This document shows positions 1 through 5,870 of a stretch of DNA of 7,937 nt, one piece after another. The translations under genes and the position numbers were made by a program. Origin of the DNA: Methanothrix sp. (GTDB taxonomy: Archaea; Halobacteriota; Methanosarcinia; Methanotrichales; Methanotrichaceae); contig JAJRAT010000118.1 in assembly GCA_028682845.1 (NCBI GenBank), positions 1-7,937 of the forward strand. Direction: 5' to 3'. How positions within the stretch are numbered: the first letter of the stretch is position 1; each line of letters opens with the position of its first letter. The notes under the pieces are model-generated. The model had not been told where the DNA came from. It made no database searches and saw only the letters and a list, made by a program, of their open reading frames with translations.

Positions 1-167
1 TAGGTTAAATTGTATCTGAGTCACTGAAGGGTCACACAGGATACATCTGCTTGAAGATTAAATATTTTCTCGTGGATATATCCTGCCTTCACTTCATCAC
101 TGGAATTCTAGATTGTGCCCTGTTATGTATTAATCACGAATCAGATGCTCACGGTTGAGGTGTTCCT
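1..167 (+). promoter_or_regulatory. Upstream region of the DUF2240 gene, probable promoter
   Basis: AT-rich stretch with no convincing gene. It holds a perfect 10-base palindrome GGATATATCC (74-83) whose ATATAT core could serve as a TATA element. AGGATACAT (38-46) pairs with ATATATCCT (76-84) with one mismatch, so the region could also form a larger fold or an operator. A second AT-rich run lies near 56-67. If 74-83 is the TATA box, the transcript would start near 105 and have a leader of about 60 bases. Inferred from base composition only. Confidence 0.25.
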
Positions 168-641
168 TTGGATCAAGAAAAAGCCTTTCTGGTGGCCACG
201 CCTTTTAAGAAACGCGGCAAAAAGAGTCTCAAGATCAGCGATTTTATCTTTGCCATCTCCCTTGACCTGAAGTGGGGTCCGCCGGAGAAGGTGCGCGCCC
301 TGCTGAGAGAGGCGGAGGCGGCAGGAATGGTGAAGATGGAAGGCGACCTGGTTCATGCCACCTTTGATGAAAAAGCTGTGGATGTGCCGGTCGGGTTCAA
401 GCCCAGCACCGAGGAGGGCATTTTGGACCGGGGAATCCGGCTCATAACCTCTCAGACGGGAATGAGCCGCAAAGAGGTCATCGCCCTGGCCAATGAGAAG
501 CAGGACTCTTTGCAAAAGCTTGTCGAGCTTGATGCCGTCATCCTTTTAGTAGCGAGAGAGATGGGGATCGATGTTCGCGATCCGGCAGGCGTTGCTTACG
601 AGAATCTTCTCGCCAGGTGCAAAGAGAAAAAGAGTGCATAG
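168..641 (+). CDS. DUF2240 family archaeal protein (function unknown)
   Basis: A 157-residue soluble protein that I recognise as the archaeal DUF2240 family. The N-terminal pattern is typical: VATPFKKRGKKSL (residues 9-21), then a short helix-turn-helix-like stretch with SDFIFAISLDLKWGPPEKV, a GMVKMEGD turn, and the VPVGFKPS motif near residue 75. The C-terminal half is helical, with SRKEVIALANEKQ and a final VILLVAREMGID segment, and the ending is charged. Length fits the family. The TTG start is chosen because a Shine-Dalgarno GAGGTG (157-162) lies five bases before it and no ATG lies suitably placed. Function is unknown. The winged-helix-like layout suggests nucleic acid binding, but that is inference. 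The 98-residue gene follows 73 bases downstream on the same strand and may be cotranscribed. Confidence 0.82.
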   Translation: MDQEKAFLVATPFKKRGKKSLKISDFIFAISLDLKWGPPEKVRALLREAEAAGMVKMEGDLVHATFDEKAVDVPVGFKPSTEEGILDRGIRLITSQTGMSRKEVIALANEKQDSLQKLVELDAVILLVAREMGIDVRDPAGVAYENLLARCKEKKSA

Positions 642-652
642 ACGACGGTTCA

Positions 653-706
653 ATGGATGTGATCCTGGCGCTTGATCTCGAAGCGGAACAGGTCTTTAGG
701 AAGTGA
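653..706 (+). CDS. Possible 17-codon leader ORF between two genes
   Basis: A short reading frame, MDVILALDLEAEQVFRK, lies in the gap between the DUF2240 gene and the 98-residue gene. Its stop codon (704-706) sits eight bases before the ATG at 715 and overlaps that gene's Shine-Dalgarno site, so it could couple translation. Its own ribosome site is weak (only GACGG upstream). The ILALD string resembles the N-terminus of orotidine-5'-phosphate decarboxylase (PyrF), but five residues are too few to claim a relic. It may be chance. Confidence 0.15.
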   Translation: MDVILALDLEAEQVFRK

Positions 707-708
707 GG
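705..708 (+). promoter_or_regulatory. Ribosome binding site deciding the ATG at 715
   Basis: GAGG ends six bases before ATG 715. The alternative in-frame GTG at 703 overlaps this site and has only a weak AGG before it, so 715 is preferred. Confidence 0.55.
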
Positions 709-714
709 CGGACA

Positions 715-1011
715 ATGGCGGATTTGACTCTTCACGGGCTGCTCGGCGTCTCCAAAGAGCGGGCCGCGGAGATTGCAAAGAAGGTCAGAGAATCGTTTTC
801 CGAGTCTGACGGACCGGATGTCTGGATCCGGCGTTTGATTGATGAGTTCGGCATCGATGAAAAAAATGCCGAGATCTTTGCCTGCGGCTGGTTTGCCGGA
901 AAGTACGCGGGTATGTCCGAGGTCTTCAATGTCGTGCAGCGCGAGATGGATGCGATGGAGAAGGACAGCATGGAGAAAAAGAACAGATACGGCACGGACG
1001 GATACGTTTGA
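715..1011 (+). CDS. Hypothetical protein, 98 residues
   Basis: I do not recognise this family. The protein is small, soluble and mostly helical by composition. It has an N-terminal LHGLLGVSKERAAEIAKKV segment that resembles a helix-hairpin-helix or UBA-like start, a central WIRRLIDEFGIDEKNAEIF stretch, a short motif CGWFAGKYAG (about residues 60-69), and a Met/Glu/Lys-rich amphipathic tail (VVQREMDAMEKDSMEKK) that could be a short coiled coil. There is no signal peptide or membrane segment. It is preferred over shadow frames on both strands because it has a Shine-Dalgarno site, protein-like composition and the same orientation as the DUF2240 gene. It may be cotranscribed with that gene. A GTG start at 703 would add four residues. 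Confidence 0.6.
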   Translation: MADLTLHGLLGVSKERAAEIAKKVRESFSESDGPDVWIRRLIDEFGIDEKNAEIFACGWFAGKYAGMSEVFNVVQREMDAMEKDSMEKKNRYGTDGYV

Positions 1012-1086
1012 ATCCATTCCATGACAAGACTAACCGCGAGAAGTGCAGCAAGGAGGAGCGCCGGAAGTGAGAAGATGCGAATTGGC

Positions 1087-1113
1087 AAAAAACAGTTAAG
1101 TCTTAAATAAAAA
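1087..1113 (-). terminator. Oligo-T terminator of the DUF1699 gene
   Basis: Read on the minus strand, two T runs (T5 at 1113-1109, T6 at 1092-1087) lie 37-63 bases past the DUF1699 stop. The small palindrome TTAAG-T-CTTAA (1096-1106) lies between them. Oligo-T termination is the usual archaeal mode. Confidence 0.4.
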
Positions 1114-1149
1114 GATAAATGTTGCTGCTGATTCTAAAGATCTTCAGCT

Positions 1150-1557
1150 TCAAGCAACGATCTTGGTCTTGGCGATGTACTTGATGAGGTCGGTTCCGAG
1201 CCGAGCCTTCTTCTGGACCTGATTGGCCACATCTTCAACGGCAATGCCGCTCTCAGCGAGGGTGCGAATCTCCTCTACCGTGGCGTCCTCGACGGTGAAG
1301 TACTCATCCAGATCCTTTCTGTGGCCCCAAACATCTCCTTCCAGCATCTCTATGCCCTGCATCTCCATGAATACCTCGATGGCGTTGGACATGGTCTTGC
1401 GGTAGGATGGCGGCACCTGAATCATTCGCAGCCTTGGACATCTCTGCATGAGGTTCAGGTAATCGACGTTGCTGGCGCGGAATGCGAGGTGAATCATTTT
1501 TTCATTTGGATTGAGATTCTGAATCTCATTCTTTGAGCTGACAACTCTAAGTCTCAT
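1150..1557 (-). CDS. DUF1699 family protein (function unknown)
   Basis: A 135-residue protein that I recognise as DUF1699, a family I associate with Methanosarcina and its relatives. Recognisable blocks, in order, are RLRVVSSKNEIQNLNPNEK at the N-terminus, HLAFRASNVDYLNLMQRCP, RMIQVPPSYRKTMSNAIEVF, GIEMLEGDVWGHRKDLDEYF, and a C-terminal EEIRTLAESGIAVEDVANQV helical part. The first two-thirds read like a leucine-rich-repeat-like or small alpha/beta fold, which is inference. The tail resembles a helix-turn-helix. The start is ATG at 1557, with GGAGAG (1567-1562) just upstream. The TTG at 1569 would overlap that site and is rejected. It is monocistronic, convergent to the 98-residue gene, and preceded by a near-palindrome at 1581-1604. 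No biochemical role is known to me. Confidence 0.85.
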   Translation of the reverse strand: MRLRVVSSKNEIQNLNPNEKMIHLAFRASNVDYLNLMQRCPRLRMIQVPPSYRKTMSNAIEVFMEMQGIEMLEGDVWGHRKDLDEYFTVEDATVEEIRTLAESGIAVEDVANQVQKKARLGTDLIKYIAKTKIVA

Positions 1558-1561
1558 AATA

Positions 1562-1567
1562 CTCTCC
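1562..1567 (-). promoter_or_regulatory. Ribosome binding site deciding the ATG at 1557
   Basis: GGAGAG read on the minus strand, four bases before ATG 1557. It rules out the longer TTG start at 1569, which would place this site inside the coding region. Confidence 0.65.
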
Positions 1568-1580
1568 AATTTCCCAAGGA

Positions 1581-1604
1581 GTATCTACTAATATTAATAG
1601 ATAC
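1581..1604. repeat. 24-base near-perfect palindrome upstream of DUF1699
   Basis: The arms are GTATCTA and TAGATAC around a TAATATTA core, with a single mismatched pair (C at 1588 against A at 1597). It begins 24 bases before the DUF1699 ATG and 14 bases before its ribosome site. Such dyads are typical of dimeric repressor sites; as RNA it could also fold over the leader. A TATA-like run (TTTTTATTATATG on the minus strand, about 1668-1656) lies farther upstream. If that is the promoter, the dyad lies in the transcribed leader. Whether it is an operator or part of a promoter cannot be decided from sequence. Confidence 0.5.
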
Positions 1605-1818
1605 TTCCGGTGGACACATCCGTCCAGATCGGACTTGGTGGAACATATACGTGCATATAATAAAAAGCGATCCGTTCTGCTCATATCCCTAAATTAGATG
1701 AAAAATGCTCGCCAGCGATCCATTGCCAAGACATTTGAATTGAGGATGAGCTTGCTTTAGAATTTGCAGCCATCCAAGATGAATGACCCAATTTAAAATG
1801 TTGAGCGCAGCCCAAGCT
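1605..1818. other. Intergenic region with no gene seen
   Basis: Between the DUF1699 leader and the end of glnK1. It has AT-rich runs and a TATA-like element on the minus strand near 1656-1668 that could drive DUF1699. I see no supported reading frame, RNA gene or long repeat. Confidence 0.5.
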
Positions 1819-1832
1819 TAAAATAAAAAAAA
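1819..1832 (-). terminator. Oligo-T terminator of the amt1-glnK1 operon
   Basis: On the minus strand the glnK1 stop codon TAG is followed after three bases by a run of eight T, an A and four more T. No stem is needed for archaeal oligo-T termination. Confidence 0.6.
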
Positions 1833-1835
1833 GGG

Positions 1836-2174
1836 CTAGAGGGCCTTGCCGTCCGTCTCGCCCGTTCTGATGCGGATGGTCTTTTCCACAGGCAGGACGA
1901 AGATCTTGCCGTCGCCGATATTCCCGGTGTAGGCCGCTTTTCTTATGATCTCCGTGACCTCTGCCTCCTTCTCATTCGGGACCACAACTTCCACCTTGAC
2001 CTTGGGCAGCATGTCCACTTTGTATTCTTCGCCGCGCCACATCTGGGTTATGCCTTTTTGGCGTCCCCGTCCTTTAACCTCGATGGAGGTGAGGCTTGTG
2101 TAACCTGACTCCTCAAGGGATCTTTTCACATCTTCGACCTTGGAAGGTCTGATTATTGCCTGGATCATCTTCAT
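1836..2174 (-). CDS. glnK: PII family nitrogen regulator GlnK1
   Basis: A 112-residue PII signalling protein of standard length. As a trimer it senses ATP/ADP and 2-oxoglutarate and blocks the Amt channel on the cytoplasmic face. Visible hallmarks are the T-loop (about residues 37-55, GRGRQKGITQMWRGEEYKVD) with Gln39, Arg47 (the residue that enters the Amt pore in known complexes) and Tyr51 (the uridylylation site in enterobacteria); the B-loop TGNIGDGK (83-90); and the C-loop RIRTGE with Arg101 and Arg103. Position 46 is Trp rather than the usual Tyr. The ATG overlaps the amt1 stop by four bases (ATGA), and a GGTGAG ribosome site lies in the amt1 end. The gene pair implies that Amt1 is its partner. 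Whether Tyr51 is modified is unknown; archaea generally lack GlnD. Confidence 0.95.
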   Translation of the reverse strand: MKMIQAIIRPSKVEDVKRSLEESGYTSLTSIEVKGRGRQKGITQMWRGEEYKVDMLPKVKVEVVVPNEKEAEVTEIIRKAAYTGNIGDGKIFVLPVEKTIRIRTGETDGKAL

Positions 2175-3622
2175 GTTCTCACCCGTTCTGCAGAATTATC
2201 CGGAGATTGAGAGACCCCGGCGGTCATCAGACCTTCGCCGGGCTCCTGGGTCACGAACTCCGGATAGGCGGAATATCCATGCTCGCCTATATCCAATCCA
2301 GTCAGCTCTTCTTCTCTTGGTACCCGCAATCCAATCGTGTGTTTGATCAGAGCAAACAGGATATAGCCGGTTCCAAAGGCCCAGACAGCCACAGTTGCGG
2401 CGTCAATTATCTGAGCCATCATCTGCCCGGTGTTGCCCGCAATCAGACCGCTGACACCTCCATAGGTTCCATCTGCGAAGATGCCCACTGCCAGCAGTCC
2501 CCATATACCGTTATAGCCGTGTACTGCCACAGCGCCCACAGGGTCATCGACTTTAAGGACCCAATCATTGAATTTGATGCCGTACATCACGATGAATCCT
2601 GACACAACTCCAATCACGACAGCCGACCACGTCGGTATGTAGGCACAGGGGGCCGTCACTCCCACCAGACCTGCCAGCGCGCCGTTGCATGTCAGCGCAA
2701 TGTCCACTTTCCCTGTTTTCAGGAACGTCCAGTAGCATACGAGCACTGCACCGGCGGCTCCCGCCAGGAATGTGTTGACCGCAATTACGGATATGCGAAG
2801 GTCCGTTGCAGCCAGCGTCGAGCCGGGGTTGAACCCGAACCATCCGAAGAAGAGCACAAATGTGCCCAGGACTATGTAGCCCACATCGTGGCCGGGTATG
2901 GCGTTGGGTGTGCCGTCTTTGTTGAATTTGCCGATCCTGGGGCCCAGGAGCATGATGGCCGCTAAGGAGACAAGGCCGCCGATAGCGTGCACAACGCCGG
3001 AGCCTGCAAAGTCCCTGGCACCCACGCCGAAGGGCAGAGTTGCCAGCCAGCCGCCGCCCCAAATCCAGTGGCCGTAGATGCTGTAAATAATAGCAGTAAC
3101 TACGCCGCTGTAGATCAAGTACGCCTGGAGCTTGAGCCTCTCGGCACATGCACCGGCCACGATTGTGGCGGCGGTTGCTGCGAAGACCACCTGGAACATC
3201 CAGAACATCATGGTCGAGACGTCATAGGCGTCCCCGGTTAGGAACCAACCGCTCCATCCGATGATGCTGTTTCCGTCTTCTAGGCCCGCGTAGAGCTTGG
3301 AGCCTCCGAACATGAGGGCGAAGCCCACCGCCCAGTATGCCAGAGCACCGATGGAGAAGTCCATGTAGCTCTTGGCAAAGTAGTTCACCGTATTCTTCAC
3401 CCGCAGCGCACCTGCACCAAGCAGTGCGAAGCCGGCCTGCATGAAGAACACCAGGAAGGCCGCAACAAGGGTCCATGCGAAGTTTGTGGCGATCTTCAGC
3501 CCGGCTACGTCCTCCGTGTAAGTAGCCGAGCCATTCGGATCTCCTGCCATTGCCATAGTTGCTAATAGCAGCAGTAATATGAAAGCACTTGCTGCGATAG
3601 TTGCAAACTTTATAATTTTCAT
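2171..3622 (-). CDS. amt: Ammonium transporter Amt1
   Basis: A 483-residue Amt/Rh family channel in the cytoplasmic membrane, expected to form trimers. A cleavable signal peptide is likely (residues 1-26, ending TMAMA before GD), followed by 11 membrane segments. Pore residues can be assigned by motif: Phe147 in MFQVVFAA (gate), Trp188 in GHWIWGGGW, Asp204 in DFAGSGVVH, the twin histidines His212 and His368, and Trp261/Phe264/Ser268 in GWFGFNPGS. The N-terminal FFMQAGFALLGAG motif resembles the cyanobacterial and plant AMT1-like branch rather than the E. coli AmtB branch. The C-terminal domain ends in GLDIGEHGYSAYP and then carries about 29 further polar residues beyond where AmtB stops. Translation of glnK1 is probably coupled through the ATGA overlap. 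The ATG has a weak ribosome site (GTGGTAGAG). Confidence 0.95.
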   Translation of the reverse strand: MKIIKFATIAASAFILLLLLATMAMAGDPNGSATYTEDVAGLKIATNFAWTLVAAFLVFFMQAGFALLGAGALRVKNTVNYFAKSYMDFSIGALAYWAVGFALMFGGSKLYAGLEDGNSIIGWSGWFLTGDAYDVSTMMFWMFQVVFAATAATIVAGACAERLKLQAYLIYSGVVTAIIYSIYGHWIWGGGWLATLPFGVGARDFAGSGVVHAIGGLVSLAAIMLLGPRIGKFNKDGTPNAIPGHDVGYIVLGTFVLFFGWFGFNPGSTLAATDLRISVIAVNTFLAGAAGAVLVCYWTFLKTGKVDIALTCNGALAGLVGVTAPCAYIPTWSAVVIGVVSGFIVMYGIKFNDWVLKVDDPVGAVAVHGYNGIWGLLAVGIFADGTYGGVSGLIAGNTGQMMAQIIDAATVAVWAFGTGYILFALIKHTIGLRVPREEELTGLDIGEHGYSAYPEFVTQEPGEGLMTAGVSQSPDNSAERVRT

Positions 3623-3633
3623 GCTCTACCACG

Positions 3634-3650
3634 ATCCTTAATGGAAGGAT
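3634..3650. promoter_or_regulatory. Inverted repeat at the amt1 start region, candidate operator
   Basis: A perfect dyad ATCCTT-AATGG-AAGGAT, 12 bases upstream of the amt1 ATG and overlapping the transcription start predicted from the TATA box at 3667-3674. This placement fits a repressor that blocks initiation. It differs from the GGAA-N6-TTCC type known for NrpR in Methanococcus, so assigning it to a nitrogen regulator is inference. The octamer CGATCCTT recurs at 3956-3963 on the amt2 side. Confidence 0.4.
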
Positions 3651-3666
3651 GACGGGCCGTGGATGC

Positions 3667-3682
3667 TATAAAAACTTTGTTA
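3667..3682 (-). promoter_or_regulatory. BRE/TATA promoter of amt1-glnK1
   Basis: On the minus strand, AACAAAG followed by TTTTTATA fits an archaeal BRE plus TATA box. It would place the transcript start near 3645 and give a leader of about 23 bases. Confidence 0.5.
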
Positions 3683-4020
3683 AAATATTATCATACTACT
3701 TATGAAAAGATCATCACTGCATCATATTGAAAGAGAGCTGTATGTTTTTGCCCGGGCATGCGAATTAATCGCCATCTATTCGTCCAATAAATATGAGCTG
3801 CACAGGCTGCATATGCTCCCTGGATGGAATGGAGAATTGCCAATGATCTTTGAGTTATATTATTAATTTTTAGCCGAAGATTTTTTAAAGATTCCTTCAT
3901 GGTGCATTCGTTGATCAGCGAGAATCAATACATAATTTTTTCGAATTTTGTCACTCGATCCTTTGGGACATAGTATGATCTTTTCACACATGATATGAAC
4001 TGCGCATACCTTTTCCTAAA
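3683..4020. other. AT-rich divergent control region between amt1 and amt2
   Basis: No convincing gene. A 66-codon minus-strand frame (3700-3900) lacks a ribosome site and has no recognisable protein features. Small dyads are present: GCGA-ATTAA-TCGC (3761-3773) and GCCCGGGC (3751-3758). The octamer CGATCCTT (3956-3963) is shared with the amt1 dyad. The region is long enough to hold regulator sites for both operons or a small RNA, but no RNA gene can be supported from sequence alone. Confidence 0.4.
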
Positions 4021-4024
4021 TACG

Positions 4025-4033
4025 CTTATAAAT
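4025..4033 (+). promoter_or_regulatory. TATA box candidate of amt2-glnK2
   Basis: CTTATAAAT, about 31 bases before the amt2 ATG, preceded by AAATACG. It would start the transcript near 4054, giving a very short leader that barely includes the GGTGGT ribosome site. An upstream AT-rich run (about 3931-3941) is an alternative. Confidence 0.35.
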
Positions 4034-4054
4034 TCAGTTTTTATCTTATCAATA

Positions 4055-4060
4055 GGTGGT
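4055..4060 (+). promoter_or_regulatory. Ribosome binding site deciding the amt2 start
   Basis: GGTGGT three bases before ATG 4064. The longer in-frame ATG at 3995 has no such site and would place extra residues before a complete signal peptide, so 4064 is preferred. Confidence 0.7.
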
Positions 4061-4063
4061 AAC

Positions 4064-5338
4064 ATGCGTGCGATCCGGTCATTACTATCATTAGCTTTGC
4101 TGTTGGTTGCCCTGACGGGCACAGGTTCTGCAGATAGCGGAACAATAAATGCTGCAGACAACGCCTGGGTCCTGGTCAGTGCGGCCTTGGTACTCATCAT
4201 GATTCCCGGCGTCGGGCTCTTTTACGGCGGCATGGTCCGCAAGAAGAACGCCATATCGACCATTATCTTCAGCTTTGCCATTATGGGCATCATAAGTTTG
4301 CAGTGGATACTGTACGGCTATACTCTGGTCTTTGGAAAGGACATCTCCGGCCTCATCGGCGGTCTGGAGTTCCTGGGCCTGAGCGGCGTCGGCATGGATG
4401 TGAAGGAAGGGCTCACCATTCCCAGCCTGACATTCATGGTCTACCAGTCCATGTTTGCCGTCATCACCGTTTCTCTGATCACGGGCAGCTATGTGGAGCG
4501 AATCAAGTTCAGTTCCTTCCTCGTCTTCTCCCTGGCCTGGGCGACACTGGTCTACGATCCGATCGCCCACTGGGTCTGGGGCGGCGGCTGGCTGCAGCAG
4601 ATGGGAGTGCTCGACTTCGCAGGCGGCATCGTGGTGCACATCAGCGCCGGAGTATCGGCACTGGCCATTGCTATGGTCATCGGGGCGCGCAAGGGCTTCG
4701 GCACCGATCCGATGGAGCCGCACAACATCCCGACAACGGTCATTGGCGCGGCGCTGCTCTGGTTTGGGTGGTTCGGCTTCAATGCGGGCTCCGCCCTGGC
4801 GGCCAACGGCATTGCCGCCAATGCATTCGTTACTACTAACACTTCAGCCGCGGCTGCAGCAACCACCTGGATGCTCCTCTCCTGGAGGCAGAGAGCGCCT
4901 TCGGCTCTGGGCATCGTCACGGGAGCCGTCGCGGGCCTGGCAGCCATCACGCCCGCCGCGGGCTTCGTGACTCCATTGGCTGCTATTCCCATCGGCGTCA
5001 TAGCGGCCATCGCAGGCTACTACGCCATCCTGCTGGTGCGGGGCAGCAAGAAGGTCGACGACTCGCTGGACGTTTTGGCCTGCCACGGCATCGGCAGCAC
5101 CTGGGGCGTTCTGGCTACGGGCATCTTCGCCTCCATCGGCGCGGCGGGCCTCATAGCCGGGAACTCTCACCAGGTCACGGTGCAGGTCATCGCCATTGCA
5201 GTCACCTGGATTTACTCCTTCATCGTCACCTATGGCCTGGCCAAGGTCATCGATGCCTTCATGGGCCTGCGGGTGCGGGACGAGGAAGAGTCCGTGGGTC
5301 TTGATATCAGCCAGCACGGCGAAGGCGCATACATGTGA
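4064..5338 (+). CDS. amt: Ammonium transporter Amt2
   Basis: A 424-residue Amt/Rh family ammonium channel, shorter than Amt1 and closer in motif to E. coli AmtB: IPGVGLFYGGMVRKKN in the first membrane segment after the signal peptide. Residues 1-23 read as a signal peptide (cut near GSA-DS). Pore residues by motif are Phe131 in SMFAVIT, Trp172 in HWVWGGGW, Asp184 in LDFAGGIVVH, the twin histidines His192 and His341, and Trp236/Phe239/Ser243 in GWFGFNAGS. The C-terminal cytoplasmic part VGLDISQHGEGAYM ends as in AmtB. It is divergent from amt1 and followed after ten bases by glnK2, which is its likely regulator. All catalytic and gate residues are present, so it should be functional. Confidence 0.95.
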   Translation: MRAIRSLLSLALLLVALTGTGSADSGTINAADNAWVLVSAALVLIMIPGVGLFYGGMVRKKNAISTIIFSFAIMGIISLQWILYGYTLVFGKDISGLIGGLEFLGLSGVGMDVKEGLTIPSLTFMVYQSMFAVITVSLITGSYVERIKFSSFLVFSLAWATLVYDPIAHWVWGGGWLQQMGVLDFAGGIVVHISAGVSALAIAMVIGARKGFGTDPMEPHNIPTTVIGAALLWFGWFGFNAGSALAANGIAANAFVTTNTSAAAAATTWMLLSWRQRAPSALGIVTGAVAGLAAITPAAGFVTPLAAIPIGVIAAIAGYYAILLVRGSKKVDDSLDVLACHGIGSTWGVLATGIFASIGAAGLIAGNSHQVTVQVIAIAVTWIYSFIVTYGLAKVIDAFMGLRVRDEEESVGLDISQHGEGAYM

Positions 5339-5348
5339 GGTCATAACG

Positions 5349-5687
5349 ATGAAGAAGATTGAAGCAATAGTTCGGCCAGAGAAGCTGCACCTGCTCCGCG
5401 AGAAGCTGGACAAGGCCGGCTTCTCGGGGATGACGGTAACTGAAGTCAAAGGCCGGGGCCGACAGAAGGGAATTGCCTTGCAGTGGCGCGCCGGTGACTA
5501 CCGGGTGGAGTTCCTGCCGAAGATGAAGCTTGAGCTGGTAGTGGATGACAAAGACTCTGAGACCGTAATCAATCTGATCTGCGATGTGGCGCAGACGGGC
5601 GAGGCCGGTGACGGCAAGATATTCGTCTATCCGGTGGAGGACGTGGTGCGGGTGCGCACGAAGGAGCGGGGGTGCAGCGCAGTATAG
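5349..5687 (+). CDS. glnK: PII family nitrogen regulator GlnK2
   Basis: A 112-residue PII protein. The ATG at 5349 follows GAGGT (5337-5341), which overlaps the amt2 stop; a longer upstream frame only runs through amt2. T-loop (37-55): GRGRQKGIALQWRAGDYRVE keeps Gln39, Arg47 and Tyr51, but positions 42-50 differ clearly from GlnK1 (ALQWRAGD against TQMWRGEE), and Trp replaces Tyr at 46. The B-loop is TGEAGDGK (83-90), with Ala86 where Ile is usual. The C-loop VRVRTKE has Arg101 and Arg103. The tail carries a Cys (GCSAV). It is expected to gate Amt2 in response to ATP/ADP and 2-oxoglutarate. The differences in T-loop and B-loop suggest partner or ligand preferences distinct from GlnK1, which is inference. 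Confidence 0.95.
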   Translation: MKKIEAIVRPEKLHLLREKLDKAGFSGMTVTEVKGRGRQKGIALQWRAGDYRVEFLPKMKLELVVDDKDSETVINLICDVAQTGEAGDGKIFVYPVEDVVRVRTKERGCSAV

Positions 5688-5716
5688 ACTCGCGCTGCAA
5701 TGACATCCTTTTTTTT
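5673..5716 (+). terminator. Hairpin plus T8 terminator of amt2-glnK2
   Basis: An eight-base stem TGCAGCGC / GCGCTGCA (5673-5680, 5692-5699) has an 11-base loop containing the glnK2 stop codon. It is followed nine bases later by eight T (5709-5716). The T run alone would suffice in archaea; the stem makes it resemble an intrinsic terminator. Confidence 0.6.
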
Positions 5717-5870
5717 GTTAAAGTGGCCTTCAAAAGAGACCGCACTGTGAAATTTCAAATTCAAAATCCAAAAGAAACGCGCTCATCACATCGCGCCATT
5801 GTTCATCATACAATTCTGGAAACTCTTAATTACTATGATTAGCATTAATTGTCCATAATTATCACAAGTA
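5717..5870. promoter_or_regulatory. AT-rich promoter region of ftsZ2
   Basis: No gene seen. Candidate TATA elements are CTTAATTA (5824-5831, preceded by GGAAACT, which could be a BRE) and CATTAATT (5843-5850). Either would give a leader of roughly 65 to 85 bases that includes the hairpin at 5871-5902 in whole or part. A small dyad GCGC / GCGC spans 5779-5796. Confidence 0.35.

Noticed and set aside
538..1088. Minus-strand frames opposite the DUF2240 and 98-residue genes
   Set aside because: No ribosome sites or family motifs; the plus-strand genes have both a start signal and sensible composition.
1021..1110. 29-codon basic frame after the 98-residue gene
   Set aside because: No ribosome site before its ATG; the AGGAGG at 1051-1056 lies inside it and leads only to frames of about ten codons.
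2565..3149. Arg-rich frame within amt1 on the same strand
   Set aside because: Out-of-frame translation of amt1, which has intact membrane segments and pore motifs across the region.
3700..3900. 66-codon minus-strand frame in the amt1-amt2 spacer
   Set aside because: No ribosome site, no protein-like pattern, AT-rich spacer composition; better seen as control region.
3995..4063. Upstream in-frame ATG adding 23 residues to Amt2
   Set aside because: No ribosome site, includes the likely promoter, and would precede a complete signal peptide; the GGTGGT site supports 4064.
4844..5449. Long minus-strand frame opposite amt2 and glnK2
   Set aside because: Shadow of the GC-rich coding strand; its translation is low in hydrophobic core patterns and covers two certain genes.
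5751..5775. AAATTC/AAATCC-like runs that could suggest a repeat array
   Set aside because: Simple AT-rich sequence with no regular unit or spacing; not a CRISPR or satellite array.
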